Shown: positions 11,035-22,849 of the stretch, piece by piece
Numbering within the stretch: position 1 is the first letter of the stretch
Layout of the letters: the number at the start of each line of letters is the position of its first letter
Source of the DNA: Bombyx mori
Lineage: Eukaryota > Arthropoda > Insecta > Lepidoptera > Bombycidae
Length of the DNA: 64,000 nt
Assembly (NCBI RefSeq): GCF_030269925.1
Contig: NC_085133.1
Coordinates: 2,748,001-2,812,000 of the forward strand
Direction: 5' to 3'
Notes under the pieces: model-generated
The model's database searches: none
Told to the model about the DNA's origin: nothing
The model's input: the letters and a program-made list of their open reading frames with translations, nothing else
Program-made: the position numbers and the translations under genes

Positions 11035-11330
11035 CACTCTTGACAGAGTGGTCGTGATCGTCATGTAGTATTGGAAGGGGCAGACTTGATGCGTCTCACG
11101 ATGTCGCGCCATCTCTCCCTGCTCGAGGCTATTCTACTGCACTCATTTAGTGGACCTCCCACTGCAGTTTTAATTTGGTCTGTCCACCGCATTGATGGCC
11201 TCCCGCGCGGTCTTCCATCAACGCTTTCCTGTACAACGAGGCGTTCTATGGACCGGCCATCTCATCACGAAACGTGTCCGAAGAAGTCCACCATTCGAGA
11301 CTGTACTATACCAAATAGACGCTGCTTGAT
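11035..11330 (-). mobile_element. LINE ORF2 C-terminal tail fragment
   Basis: On the minus strand one frame reads ARGRPSMRWTDQIKTAVGG, then ECSRIASSRERWRDIVRR, the kind of basic RGRP-RW-D...RERW tail found after reverse transcriptase in insect LINEs. It has frameshifts and stops upstream and is dead. A related copy lies at 15525-15705. Confidence 0.6.
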
Positions 11331-11387
11331 GCCGAATCCAATTAAAAACATCGAATTGTTGATGCTAATATCAAATAACTATAATTG

Positions 11388-11512
11388 AGACCTTAGAACT
11401 TATATCTCAAGGTGGGTGGCGCATTTACGTTGTAAATGTCTATGGGCTCCAGTAACCACTTCACATCAGGTGGGCTGTGAGCTCGTCCACTCATCTAAAT
11501 AATAATAAAACA
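11388..11512 (+). mobile_element. Family A short retroelement, 5'-truncated
   Basis: It begins at GAGACCTTAGAACTTATATC and runs through the conserved 3' part to an A-rich tail. It abuts the LINE tail fragment just before it. Confidence 0.8.
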
Positions 11513-12029
11513 AATTAAAAAAAAGGATATTTAATTGTAAAGATGAATGTCGCGTATTAAATGAAATGACGCTTAAACCGAATAGCCTTTCAAAACTCGA
11601 TATATTATATTAACATAAACTAGAGATTGTTAAAATTCGGACATTTAAATTTCGAAAAAGAAAGATTCAACTTTTTAAACGTTCATAAAACGCGACACGG
11701 TTATTAAGGACAAGACAAACCCTTCCGTGTTAATTACGCGGCGTAAAAATTTCCGAGCGCCGCAAAGTAAAAATCCGTGAAATATGCCCCGGACATTTCA
11801 CATTAATTTTTCCGTTTTAATCGTTGTGAGTCTATTAAGAAAAATTAGTTTCGACCCTCCGAGACTAGCAACAGTGTCGAAAAGAGTTTTTTTTTTAAAA
11901 CCGTACGAGCACCTTTTTGAATTGAGAATCTGAATTTTACGGTCGCCAGTTCAAACTTTGATTATAGAACAAGCAATTTGGAATGATTCGATTTAAATTT
12001 CGATTTGAATTGGTTGGTGTTTAATAGTC

Positions 12030-12268
12030 CCGATTACTGGTGGTAGGACCTCTTGTGAGTCCGCACGAGTAGGTACCACCACTCCGCCTATTTCAGCCGT
12101 GAAGCAGTAATGCGTTTCGGTTTGAAGGGTGCGGCAGCCGTTGTAACTATACTGAGACCTTAGAACTTATATCTCAAGATGGGTGGCGCATTTACGTTGT
12201 AGATGTCTATGGGCTCCAGTGATCACTTAACACCAGGTGGTCCACCCAAATAAGCAATAAATTTTTTT
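12030..12268 (+). mobile_element. Family A short retroelement copy
   Basis: Full 5' block (TACTGGTGGTAGGACCTCTT) and body. About 20 bases before the tail are deleted (ACCAGGTGG joined to TCCACCCAAA). Confidence 0.85.
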
Positions 12269-12799
12269 TTGTGTTTAGCTCATCTGCCCATTTATTGCAA
12301 AGAAATATTAGTACGATTCACCCGTATTGGAAGCGTAATCTTTAGATGACGTATTCTGTCCCTGTTCTATTGTATGTTTGTCTCTTTTCAACGTTGTGTC
12401 TCTAACTACGAGTTCGAAATCACAGCGGTGCTAAAAGTTTTCACTCGATGATATTATAAATATTTTTTTTTCTTCATAAAATCAATGACTTGTAAAAATG
12501 ATCGCGTTGAAGCAAACAATTAATTATGAATCACTGAACAATCGAGGGCGTTGCACAACGTTATAAAAAAATATCGGTCACTCGGGCACTGGGCTGCGAA
12601 ATGCACTTTTATTTTTATATCCGAGCTCAAACGCAAATAAGTCAAGTTCACGAAGATGCGTCATGGCGCTGTGTTGACCGATTTTTGTTTTTTTTTTGTT
12701 TGTTTCATCATTCCTTTCCGTTCGGGAAACAAATTTTGAGGAAATTAAAAATTTCAATGGAGTTTTATTTTTCTTTCTTAATTTTATTCTTCTTCTTCG

Positions 12800-12931
12800 T
12801 CGCTTCCTCGTTACTGAGGATCGTGACCACCTTGGTCTAGTTTCGGCACCAACTTCCTCCAACGTTGCCTGCATTCGGCTTGCTTAATGGCGCCCGGGAC
12901 GCTGGTGTTTGTGAACTCCTTGACAATGTCC
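12800..12931 (-). mobile_element. LINE ORF2 tail fragment, low-coordinate half
   Basis: Minus-strand reading gives DIVKEFTNTSVPGAIKQAEC, then RQRWRKLV and GGHDPQ, a LINE C-terminal pattern. It is separated by an inserted family A copy from the matching half at 13177-13240. Confidence 0.55.
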
Positions 12932-12937
12932 AAATTT

Positions 12938-13170
12938 ACTGGTGGTAGGACCTCTTTTGAGTCCGCGCGGGTAGGTACCACCGCCCTGCCTGTTTCTGCC
13001 GTGAAGCAGTAATGCGAAGAGTGGAGCAGCCGTTGTAAATATACTTGAGACTTTAGAACTTATATCTCAAGGTGGGTGGCGCATTTACGTTGTAGATGTT
13101 TATGGGCTCCAGTAACCACTTAACACCAGGTGGGCTGTGAGCTCGTCCACCCATCCAAGCAATAAAAAAA
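12938..13170 (+). mobile_element. Family A retroelement inserted in a LINE, with target duplication
   Basis: Complete unit from ACTGGTGGTAGG to a poly-A tail. The six bases AAATTT occur on both sides (12932-12937 and 13171-13176). The LINE reading frame is split here, so the unit ends are set by the insertion itself. Confidence 0.85.
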
Positions 13171-13176
13171 AAATTT

Positions 13177-13240
13177 CCGTCCACCTGGTTGGCGATCTTC
13201 CTCGACTTCTCTTTCCTACCACTTCCTTCCACACAATTTT
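13177..13240 (-). mobile_element. LINE ORF2 tail fragment, high-coordinate half
   Basis: Minus-strand reading gives VVGKRSRGRSPTRWTE, which continues across the inserted family A copy into DIVKEFTNTSVPG. Confidence 0.55.
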
Positions 13241-13574
13241 ATTAAATAACTGTATTTTCATATTGATTGCAAAATACCAAAAAGAATTTAGTGCATATGA
13301 AGAGTCCACTTAGCATTGGACGAACGCAGGATAAAGAAGAGAGATGCTGGAAAATCGTATCTTGTTTGAGGGGGGTTAGGGGGGCGCTACACTTGAGCCC
13401 ACAAAGCTAATCATCTTAAATTAACTTTCCTGAACAACTGTTCTCATAGTTATATCAGATCAATATAGAAGCATCAGTTAAGTTCACTTTGTATAGAAAC
13501 TCTCTAATCTTGGTAGCAATATCAAACAGTTATCTTAGCAAAACCTTTGCGAAGCCTGTTTGACATTGTCAGTT

Positions 13575-13680
13575 TTCAAATGTCAACGGCAGCCTCATTC
13601 TTCGACCAAAACGCATCACTACTTCGCAGCATAAGTGCGGAGGTACCCCTATCCGTGCGAGCCACAATATCGTCATTAGT
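13575..13680 (-). mobile_element. Relic of a family A retroelement
   Basis: Degraded 5' half (CAAAACGCATCACTACTTCG, then GGAGGTACCCCTATCCGTGC). The order of motifs matches family A but many positions differ. Confidence 0.5.
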
Positions 13681-14451
13681 AAAATGACTGTTTACAATCA
13701 AGTTCATTGATCGCCAATTGCACCAACAAAAACTCTTATGAAACATGAAAAAAAAAGAAACACCCTACAAAGAAATCATTAAAAACAGCCCGGGGCGTAT
13801 AGTTCCCACGCGTTCAAAATGGCGACAGTTTTATACTTTTTACCTTGTCGCTCTGATAACAGGTGTCGATACGATAATTATCAACTTATCACTTCCCGCA
13901 CTAGTCGGTATTTAAACGTGCATTGAAAAAAAGGCGGGAACGCCGTCATTGAAATTTGCTTAAACAGTCTGTTAAATTAACTATTAGCATTTTACAGTCG
14001 TTGTTTTGTTCGACTTGTGTTATAATTAATAACAGTTTGACAATATGTTGTTTTAAATCGTTCGGGTTGCGTTGTTTCGTTGTGTGAGATTGTTTGTTTT
14101 GTTTTTAAAAGAAAAGAAGAAAAAAAACGATATTCGATTTTCGAATCTTTGAAAAAAAAATTAGTTATCGAATCGAAATTTGAAATACGACTCAACGATC
14201 GCCGAGTTAAGCGTCGGTTAGATTTTGAATTTGGAATAGACGCCCACTAGGAGCGTATTTTACGTGAATGGAATGTGCCATTAAAAATCCTATCAATTTT
14301 TTTCATCTGCCGTACATTGACTGCGATGTAGGTCACCGGTGCCCTACGCGGCGCACTGAAGTAATTACGTTGATTTCTGTTACTAAAGCGCTTGGATTGC
14401 CTAACTTTACCTACTGTTGTTTGTTAATGTATGTTTTAGACCTCTTATATA

Positions 14452-14690
14452 CTGGTGGTAGGAGCTCTTGTGAGTCCGCGCGGGTAGGCACCACCACCCC
14501 GCCTATTTCTGCCGTGAAGCAGTAATGCGTTTCGGTTTGAAGGGTGGGGCAGCCGCTGTAACTATACTTGCGACCTTACAACTTATATCTCAAGGTGGGT
14601 GACGCATTAACGTTGTAGATGTCTATGGGCTCCAGTAACCACTTAACACCAGTTGGGCTGTGAGCTCGTCCACCCAATTAAGTATTAAAA
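14452..14690 (+). mobile_element. Family A short retroelement copy
   Basis: Full unit with intact 5' block and A-tail. It differs from the typical copy at only a few positions (GGAGCTCTTG, GTGACGCATTAACG). Confidence 0.88.
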
Positions 14691-14945
14691 AAAAATATGG
14701 TCGAATTTCGACCACTAGGCGATCACTAACAATAAAGAAACATTGTTATATGATGGATATTTTATGTACAAGAAAAACAAACAACTCAGCAAATAGAATA
14801 GCACGAGTGAAGTCGCGACGCACGTGTAGTAGGTAACACAAAACAAATCAATTCTAAGTTTAAACTTTTTAGTTTCGAAGGCACACTCAAAAAACATGTC
14901 ATACCGTAGCAGCCGAACAAACACGCAAATGTTTTTTATACGTAA

Positions 14946-15228
14946 CTAGCTGACCCGGCAGACTTCGTAGTGCCTCAATCGATAAATAAAAGACCTAAAC
15001 TTTTGTATAAAATAGACTTAAAACAAAAAAAGGAATCCGACCGACTGGGGACACATCAAAGGAAAAACAAAATTGTTATTTTTATTTAATTCTGAGTATT
15101 TTCATATTTATCTACCTTTTAAACCTTCCCTGGACTTCCACAAATATTTCAAGACCAAGATTAGCCAAATCAGGCCAGCCGTTCTCGAGTTTTAGTGAGA
15201 CTAACGAACAGCAATTCATTTTTATATT
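14946..15228 (-). mobile_element. Helitron-like element, family H3
   Basis: Reversed 3' end CTAGCTGACCCGGCAGACTT at the low side. The body matches the other H3 copies. The TC end at the high side is worn (TTTATATTATAC). Confidence 0.6.
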
Positions 15229-15524
15229 ATACATAATTAAACTTTTATTAATCTAAAGTAAACACGAGAGAGTATTGTATCTGCGAATGTAAACATTAGT
15301 CATTTTTATCGGTAAATACTTAACCGGCCTTGACCGGCGCGAGCAATGTAAAAGTTAACGCGCTCAAATGCCAAAGCCCCCGGCATTCACTTAAAACCGT
15401 GTGGACCTTCTTCTTTCTTTCTTTCTTCTTCTTCCTAGCGTTTTCCCAGTTTAGTGCCAAGATCCGTTTTCTTACTCAAACCACTCCACTTTTCCCAGTC
15501 TTCGGCATCCTTCTCGCTTCTCAG

Positions 15525-15705
15525 TTGCATGCACTCTTGGCAGAGTGGTCGTGGTCATTACTTCGGGTGGTGCGCTTCACCAGACGTTGCCATTCCTCGC
15601 GTACGGCAACGCGTCTTGTGCACTCGTTAATGGGACCGTTAAGAGCTACCTTTATTTGGTCGGTTCGTCTGGGTGAGGTTATTGTCCTCCAAATGCTCCT
15701 TTACC
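15525..15705 (-). mobile_element. LINE ORF2 C-terminal tail fragment
   Basis: On the minus strand it reads RRTDQIKVALNGPINECTRR, then VREEWQRLVKRTTR. This aligns residue by residue with the fragment at 11035-11330 (WTDQIKTAVGGPLNECSR). The plus-strand ORF overlapping it is a shadow. Confidence 0.6.
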
Positions 15706-15784
15706 ACATCCAAACGTCGTTACATTTGCCTACTCTGGGATCTTGGATGAATAAATAATTGCCCTTATGCACACGCGCAGACGG

Positions 15785-15903
15785 TTAGTGAGCTCACGGG
15801 CTCAACCTGAGAGAATTCGCTAACACCAGCCCTAGCAAGAGCAGTGCTTAGCTGAATCTACCACTGAGAAGAACTGGCGAGAAACTCAGTGGGCTGTGTG
15901 GGT
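15785..15903 (-). mobile_element. Bm1-type SINE fragment
   Basis: Minus-sense core only (GTGAGCTCACGGGCTCAACC to GCGAGAAACTCAGTGGGCTG), with a short internal deletion after CTACCACTGAG. Confidence 0.75.
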
Positions 15904-16344
15904 TAGCACTCTCTTTCCGCACTCACCATACAGTAATTGTGACAACATCTTTAGATCGTCGTAAATAATCGTTAAATCGTTTTTAGTCCTTCCCCGTGCG
16001 ATTGAAGTTAATCAGTTTCGTGATTAAATAATGGCCTAGAATCTTCTTGGTACTTTTCTGTTATCGCGTGCAATCGTCGGCGATTATGTCAAACGGATAC
16101 ACTGGCTGAAGCGCATAGATCTTCAAGGGAATCGTAATGTATGATTACTGGTTTCATTCTTTCAGCACACACACAGGAGTGAATTAAACAAGCCACGTGC
16201 TTATTAGTCTCACAAACATCGCCGTCTTGCGTGAGCTTCAAATGTGTTCAATGGCCTTCCGGCATCCCTAACCGGAATTGACGACTGCTTCTTTGGAAAT
16301 AGACCTGTGCCCACAAAAAACTACAGCTACTCTTCAAAATTCGC

Positions 16345-16650
16345 TCTTTTTTCCTACCTATGCTTGCCTTGAGGGGCTTTATGAGCGTTATCCTAGCGTG
16401 TAGGAGAGCTCACGAGGCTCAAACCGGGTTTGTTGTCAACACTGGCCCTAGCGAGAGCAGTGCTCCGCAGAATTACCACCAGATCGGAAACGCGACCCAC
16501 TGAGAGGATCCGACGAGAAACTCAGTGGGCTGTGTCTATGGGTTACTTTATTCGTCCAGTCCTTCGTTGACGGATTCGACGAGAACGATGACTGGTGCTT
16601 GAGGTACCTAAAAGCGCCGTTAATGGATCGGGAGGATCCGTAATGACCGA
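16345..16650 (-). mobile_element. Bm1-type SINE, long form
   Basis: The A-tail end is at the low side (TTTTTTCCTACCTATGCTTG on the plus strand). It extends through the core into the long 5' region (GGATTCGACGAGAACGATGA, CGTTAATGGATCGGGAGGAT). Confidence 0.85.
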
Positions 16651-16654
16651 CCCA

Positions 16655-18130
16655 TCAAAATTCGCGTTTAATATACCAATTTTTTTTTTTTTTTTCGTAA
16701 AGTTTATGAGAATCGAACGTCGCAATTCAAATTACAAAAGAAACTAGACGGTAAAATCGTGTAACCGAGCCCCGGCTCCGCGTTTAGGTGTCCACACAAG
16801 AATGGACCGCCGCGCCGCAAACAAAAAGTACACAATAAAAACGGCCGACACTGACCTATGTCAACAAACGGAGCGGCGAGTGTGTGCGTGACGCGACGTC
16901 CAAGAGTCGATGTTAGTACTAAAAAATTTTGTTTTTTAATATATTTTTTTCTAATCGTATTTCACTTATACATGCGCTTTAGTTTGCTTCAATTTAACTA
17001 TAACGTAAACAAATAATAGTAACACCACCTGATTACTAAAATGGTCAAAAATGAAAATCATATAGCATAAACAATTTTGTCTTCTCCATAATTCGTCCTT
17101 AGAATTATTTGTTATTTTAATACTCACTCTCTAAATACTAATCGTCTTCTATTTTAAATACTGATGACGTATCTACGTTAGATGATGAAAGAATTATGTT
17201 CAATTTGCCCATTTTATGTGCTGGTATCAATTTTATTTTATGCTTTCACTTGGCATCATATAAGCTATGAGTTACTCGACCAACTTAATGTTACATCACA
17301 AATAAGCCTTAGCTTAAACTTAGATGTTGCAATTTAAAAGCTTTCATTTTCAACTCCATCCCACTTTTGTTCTCGCGTCGAGTGCTAACAAGCAGACAAT
17401 GACAGGCGCATTCAGATAACCTCATTTCTTTCCGAGATATCACTCACACGTAGACATCTCTCGCACACCGAAACAGCTCGTACACAAGATTGAAATCATC
17501 CGCTCTGAAATATGGTGCTTCAAAACATTTAGCCAATTAAAACAGTCAAATTATGTAGTATCTGTGTTTTCAATTAAATACGAAGATTGTACTAGCGTGT
17601 ATTAATACATTTTAATTATAACAATGATTTTGGCGCGAAAGCATTTAAAAGTCAACGCGTTGTGGCTTCAAATACAAATAAGAAATTTGAAAAAGGAACA
17701 ATCTTTTAAAGAAAGTGAAACAAAGAAAAAGAAAAAAAACCAAAGGATATTCCATTTTTAAAACTCACTAACACAGACGAGAGTATGCACGCGTGACATA
17801 CGAACAGCAAGTTTGTGAAGCGAATATATTGTGCGCAAGCGTGTGTGTCTCTGTGTGTGTGTGAGCGGTGATGCAACGCCTAACGTTCATATCGAAGAAA
17901 AATGAACGTGTAATGAATTTTTATATTATGTTATGCAATAACCATTCTATTGAGTATTTATAGAACGGTGCTGTGACGGGAGACGGCTGAGCTTCGACTT
18001 TTTTTATTTAAACAGGGCAGGCAAAGGATTCTTTCTATACAGCCATATATTCTCAACGAAAGAAATTGATTTGATATGAAATTATATTCATGTCAATTAT
18101 GTTGGATTATTTCGATGCTAATTGTGATTG
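16655..18130. other. Repeat-poor intronic stretch
   Basis: No recognised transposon and no supportable exon. It includes locally CpG-rich pockets near 16760-16920 and 17780-17890, a GT-rich run (GTGTGTGTCTCTGTGTGTGT near 17840), and many A/T runs. It is a candidate for non-coding regulatory sequence on the basis of repeat exclusion only. Confidence 0.35.
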
Positions 18131-18134
18131 GTGT

Positions 18135-18290
18135 AATTACTGGTGATAGATCGTCTTCTGAGTCCGCGCGGATAGGTATCACCGGCTTACCTATTTTTGC
18201 CGTGAAGCAGTAATGCGTTTCGGTTTGAAGGGGGGTAGCTTATGTATTACAAGACTGAGACTTAGAACTAACATCTCAAGGCGGGTTGTC
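18135..18290 (+). mobile_element. Family A retroelement, 3'-truncated and diverged
   Basis: It runs from TTACTGGTGATAGATCGTCT to ATCTCAAGGCGGGTTG and then stops. An S3 tRNA-like head starts about 10 bases later. Confidence 0.7.
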
Positions 18291-18299
18291 AATGCTATG

Positions 18300-18450
18300 A
18301 AGTCGTCGTGGCCTAAAGGATATGACGTCCGGTGCATTCGTATCTAGCGATGCACCGGTGTTCGAATCCCGCAGGCGGGTACCAATTTTTCTAATGAAAT
18401 ACGTACTTGACAAATGTTCACGATTGACTTCCACGATGAAGGAATAAAAT
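18300..18450 (+). mobile_element. tRNA-headed SINE, family S3 (head and body)
   Basis: tRNA-like head with A-box-like GTGGCCTAAAGGATATGACG and B-box GTGTTCGAATCCCGCAGG, followed by the body ACCAATTTTTCTAATGAAAT and TCACGATTGACTTCCACGAT. The same body occurs at 41577 fused upstream of a family A unit. Confidence 0.7.
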
Positions 18451-18477
18451 CGTGTAAAAATGCTTAAATTAAGCCCG

Positions 18478-18545
18478 TGAGCTCACTACCCGTCCGCGCG
18501 TAGCTGGAATAGCCCTTATAGTCCCTAAAAGTCTACCAGCGAGAA
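18478..18545 (+). mobile_element. Bm1-type SINE, 3' fragment
   Basis: Only the last part remains (AGCCCGTGAGCTCACTACCC, then GCTGGAATAGCCC). Confidence 0.55.
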
Positions 18546-18594
18546 GAAAAACATCAGTGTGTTGCCTGTTTTACCTCACCTTTCCCGATTCTGA

Positions 18595-18720
18595 TCCTCC
18601 TACTTGCGTCGATAATCCTCAGTGCCCCTAACATTCTCCTGGATTATCCTGCGCCATTCCTGCCTATCCTCGGCTATGTGGATACTAACTTAGACTGAAG
18701 TGTTGAGAGTGAGGCGTATC
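18595..18720 (-). mobile_element. LINE ORF tail fragment
   Basis: Minus-strand reading gives AEDRQEWRRIIQENVRG. It is closely related to the 132-bp insert at 36733-36864 (EDRQEWRRIIQEKV). Confidence 0.55.
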
Positions 18721-19284
18721 TGGTCCGTGTAGTGATTATACTAGAAAGGAGGTCTACAGATTTTTCTGCTCCTAAAATCTTACCTGTAGTCTTCGGGCTA
18801 CGCGTGAAGATTGCACTTGCAACACCACCGAGATATAGGGAACGCGGTATTTTTGTCCGCGAATACGGCAACCCGAAACATGAATGTATGAAATTTGCCA
18901 GTACGATGTTTTTTTATCTTACTTTCATTGTTAGCTGTTTATTTAACATTTTTATCGTAGTTTTCAAGGGCCCGTGATAATAATGTTTACTTGGTCATTC
19001 TTTATTTGAAACCCCCACTTGTAAATTCTGATTTATTTTCTCGATTTAAAGTAATTATCTGTTGAGGCTTATAAATTTATTGTTTTTTTTTTTACATGAT
19101 ATCGAATATGGCAAACGCTCACCAAGAGAATAGTCGATGTATTTTCACGCAACATCAGAGAAACATTAGTTTTTAATGAGAGCAATTTTTTTTATTGCTT
19201 AGTTCGGTGAACAGGCTAAGGGTCCTAAGGCTAAGGGAGCTCATATCAACAACTTAAATGTTGATGCCATTTAAGTTGCAAACC

Positions 19285-19500
19285 CGCAAAATTATAATTT
19301 GCGTAATTACTAGTGGTAGGACCTTTTGTGAGTCCGCACGGGTAGGTACCACCGCCCTGCCTATTTCTGCCGTGAAGCAGTAATGCGTTTCGGTTTGAAG
19401 GGTGGGGCAGCCGTTGTAATTATACTGAGACCTTAGAACTGATATCTCAAGGTGGGTGGCGTATTTACGTCGTAAATGTCTATGGGCTCCAGTAACCACT
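19285..19500 (+). mobile_element. S3/family A composite, 5'- and 3'-truncated
   Basis: It begins in the S3 body end (CCCGCAAAATTATAATTTGC, then GTAATTACT) and passes directly into the family A 5' block. It ends at CCAGTAACCACTTAA without the tail. Confidence 0.8.
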
Positions 19501-20271
19501 TAAGAAAAACTTACATATTTTATTATTATTTAAAATTAATCCTATTTATTACGTATCATTACAAAGTTCGATCGCCCTTCAGCTTAATTATGAGCTTCGA
19601 GTCAGAATGGCGGCCAAAAAGAAATCGTACCTACATCAAAAATTTGCCATATCCCTTCAATGCGATAGCTTATTAAAAATAGCTTCAATGAGATCGCGGC
19701 GCGGCTCAGCTCGCGCGTTCCTCCTTCACTTCGGAAACATTTATTTTACCGAGAATGTTTATAAATAAAAATATTCCTCAAGGCTTTGAGGTCGTTAGCT
19801 TTCTCTTTGTGCGTTATCGGGGGCCGCGGTGACTCTGTGACCCGTCTCCTGAGTCGTCTTAGGGGACTCGAGCGATTGAGTGACGTCTCATCAACATCAT
19901 ATTTGAGGACTGGTCGACCGGCTGTCAAAATGCTTCCTCCTACGGCATCTAGCGCAGTAAATAAACAACCTGATGTTAAGTGGCCACCAAAAATAGACGA
20001 AGTCTTAACTTTTCTACTTACTTAGCTAGTCTTAGTCTAAGTTAGTCTCTTACTTAGCTAGTCTGCTAATAAGGGCAATAAAAAAAAACCTACCCGTGCG
20101 GACTCACAAGACGTCCTACCACCAGCAAGAAGGAAATGAGCATAGTTCCTATGAGTTTTAAATTTTTACCGAAAGCTCTACGTGTATTACCGCAATGGAT
20201 ACGGACTCTAGCAACAACTTAACACCATGTGAGCTGTGAGCTCGTTCATCCATCGTTCGTCAATAAAAAAA

Positions 20272-20440
20272 ATCTTGTAGGCAGACGAGTGGCCCACTTG
20301 ATGGCGAGTGGTTACCGTCGCCCATGGACTTCTAGCAATGCCAGGGGCAGAGCCAAGTCGCTGCCTATCGTTAAGTACTCTTCGCAAGGCGCGTTTGAAT
20401 AAGGATATGTCATACTGTACAATATCTCCCCCACCCTTCT
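20272..20440 (-). mobile_element. Family B LINE 3' end
   Basis: The family B terminus (TTGTAGGCAGACGAGTGGCC, then GCAATGCCAGGGGCAGAGCC) followed by the coding-end segment GTATGACATATCC on the minus strand. Diverged. Confidence 0.7.
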
Positions 20441-20723
20441 AGCTGGAACGTTTATTGAACTTAGATCGAAAGGCGTTTAATAACTATGTTTGTTTGTACG
20501 TCACGCGAATCTTTGAACGTCATTTTGGGCGACTTCAAAACATGGTACAGATTTTTTATTTATTATCTTACAATTAAATAAAATCTGCACGCATTAAAAC
20601 ATCTAACTTAAATAGAAAAAAAATGAATACATTATTGAATTCACCCTTTTTGGGTGTGAACGCGACTTGCATAAGGTCGGTTGTGAAGTGGTCAGAGCCT
20701 GACTTTTATTTATTAAACTAGCG

Positions 20724-20850
20724 ACCCGGCCTCGCTTCGCTTCGCTTCGGAAACATTAAATTTTATTATTGACAGCTGAGTCCCGCGATGCTACCCGCGG
20801 TTATTGTCGTAACGCAGGCGAAGCCGCGGGGCGAAGCTAGTCTAAAAAAA
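20724..20850. mobile_element. Two opposed Helitron-like 3' ends
   Basis: The segment opens CTAGCGACCCGGCCTCGCTT and closes GCGGGGCGAAGCTAGTC. Both are GC-rich and end in CTAG, so this looks like a short inverted remnant of one or two Helitrons. Confidence 0.45.
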
Positions 20851-20931
20851 GTAGCCCAAGTTACTCCTTATATCATCAGCTACCTATCAGTGAAAGTCTC
20901 GTCAAAATCGGTTCAGCCGTAATAAAAATCA

Positions 20932-21090
20932 AACCCGCAAAAATTCTAATTTTCGTAATTACTGTTCGTTGAAGTTAGGGTTCAAGTTAGGTGGCTTCAA
21001 TCACGTTGTAGATGTCCATGGACTCCAGTAATCACTTAACTCCAGGTGGGCTGTGAGCTCGTCCACTCAAATATGCAATAAAAAAAAAAA
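20932..21090 (+). mobile_element. S3/family A composite with internal deletion
   Basis: The S3 body end (AAACCCGCAAAAATTCTAAT, then CGTAATTACTG) is followed almost at once by the family A 3' part (CACGTTGTAGATGTCCATGG to the A-tail). The middle of family A is missing. Confidence 0.7.
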
Positions 21091-21099
21091 CAATCACGC

Positions 21100-21326
21100 C
21101 ACTTTAACTGGTCCGTGCTAAATTCGCAAAGAACTTGCGTTACAGGTACCAGAGAACGGAAATAAATGTAAGATTTTTATTATACACATACATATATATA
21201 ATATACATCCATAACCCTGGAAAAGATATTTTATATTTATGATACAAATATCTTCCCTTGGCGGGATTCGAACCCGCGACCCCCTTGTGCAGTGACCATA
21301 TCACCACTACACCAGACGGCCGTATA
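21100..21326 (-). mobile_element. tRNA-headed SINE, family S1
   Basis: Minus-sense copy. The tRNA-like head is at 21255-21326 (GGTGTAGTGGTGATATGGTC and GGGTTCGAATCCCGCC on the minus strand), then AAGATATTTGTAT and a 3' part matching the copy at 40776. The body includes a TA-rich run near 21190. It would score as a tRNA in a naive scan. Confidence 0.75.
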
Positions 21327-21611
21327 CACGATCATTACGCTCTGCAGTGCTAAAAATGTACCTACGCTTTTCGACCCAATCACGCATACATTGAGTTAGG
21401 TCACTTACGATCGCCTCGGCTGCATTTAAATCAGTGTTAAGGTCACGGGCGACGAACTCTGTCGTGTTTTTTTTTTAAAACAATCGTATCGACTCAAAAA
21501 TATATGCATTTTTAATCGATAATGCGCCGTTGCAATTACATTGTATGTTAATCGCTTAATTAATTCCTTTTAAAATTAATAATCGCCTTTTTTATGTTGG
21601 AACCCGTGATA

Positions 21612-21935
21612 AGGTTTTTTTTTTTTCCTACCTAAACTGATGATAGCCTTGAGAGGCTATTTCAGCGTAACCGCGGCTAGTAGGTGAGCTCACGGGGCTC
21701 AAACCTGACGACGTTGCTAACACGAACCCTAGCAAGAGCCGTGCTTCGCAGAATCTACCACCGGATCGGAAACGCGACCCACTGAGAAGATCCGGCGAGA
21801 AACTCAGTGGGCAGTGAGAGTTAATTTACTCGTCGAGCCCTTCGTCGCAAGCGACGGGTTCGACGAGAACGGTGACCGGTGCTTGAAGTACCTAAAAGCA
21901 CCGTTAGTGGATCGGGAGGATCCGAGATGACGTGT
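21612..21935 (-). mobile_element. Bm1-type SINE, long form, well preserved
   Basis: Complete from the A-tail (TTTTTTTTTCCTACCT) to GGATCGGGAGGATCCGAGAT. The region CGTCGAGCCCTTCGTCGCAA with GCGACGGGTTCGACGAGAAC can fold into a hairpin. Confidence 0.88.
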
Positions 21936-22264
21936 TTTGGGCGACGTCGACTGCTTTCGTGATAAGGACTGATCGATTGTTAATATGAAGCATTAGCGAC
22001 CTCCTCTCGTTTCGCTTTGGGAACTGTGATTTACAAATAAAAGCTAAATTTATGCTGTCAGGTTTTTTTGTAGGACTATTTAAGATAAACTTTTCCATTA
22101 TATATTATATATCTATTATATATCCAACGGTTTTTGGGATGCACACCAAAATAGATCACAGATGGGAGATTTTTTTTTTCCTACATAGGTACTTGATACT
22201 TATCGTTATATTTTGAGTAATTCACACTATATCTTATACCTTTAAACAAAATATTCTTGTATAT

Positions 22265-22440
22265 TAATATATATATAATCTGAATCTCGAAAACGGCTCC
22301 AACGATTTTCGTAAAATTTAGTATAGTTACAGGGGATTTCGGGGGCGATAAATCGATCTAGCTACGATTTATTTTTAGAAAATGTTGTTATATTCGTGTT
22401 TTCAATAATCAACTCTTCCCGAAATCTATTGGCGAATAAT
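22265..22440 (+). mobile_element. Helitron-like element, family H5, 5' part
   Basis: Shares CTGAATCTCGAAAACGGCTC and GGGGATTTCGGGGGCGATAA with the inverted copy at 24492-24752. No 3' hairpin or CTAG end is seen. Confidence 0.5.
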
Positions 22441-22849
22441 AATACTAATTTTACACACATTTTATACACAAAAAAATTATAAAATATTAGACCGTATGGT
22501 ATGATACATTTGCCTTTCCAGTTGGAAAAATACAACTACTACTACTGACATTTGACAAGTACTTAATTTCAATAGTAGTTTGATGTCACTTCCGTTGCAT
22601 ACCTGCGTGACGTTCTGTAAAAATTTAACCCTCATGCGCCTAAAGAAGTTTCACTTCAAAAAAACACATAATTAAAAATATATATAGTTTTTTTTGTTGT
22701 TGCTGCTGTTATAATAGAGGGTATGTTTGATGTTAAAGCCTTATTGTGTTGCTCATAGACAACAGAAATCAGGGCAAAGTCGAGTCAAAAGATCCAAATT
22801 TTTCAATTTTTTATTCTTCAAATAGAACTAGCTCTTTTCGTATTGTAAT

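Noticed and set aside
15330..15758. Plus-strand ORF of 142 codons
   Set aside because: It is antisense to a LINE ORF tail and includes a CTTT-rich tract.
21255..21326. Apparent tRNA gene with A- and B-box
   Set aside because: It continues into a repeated SINE body also found at 40776 and the stems do not pair well, so it is a SINE head.
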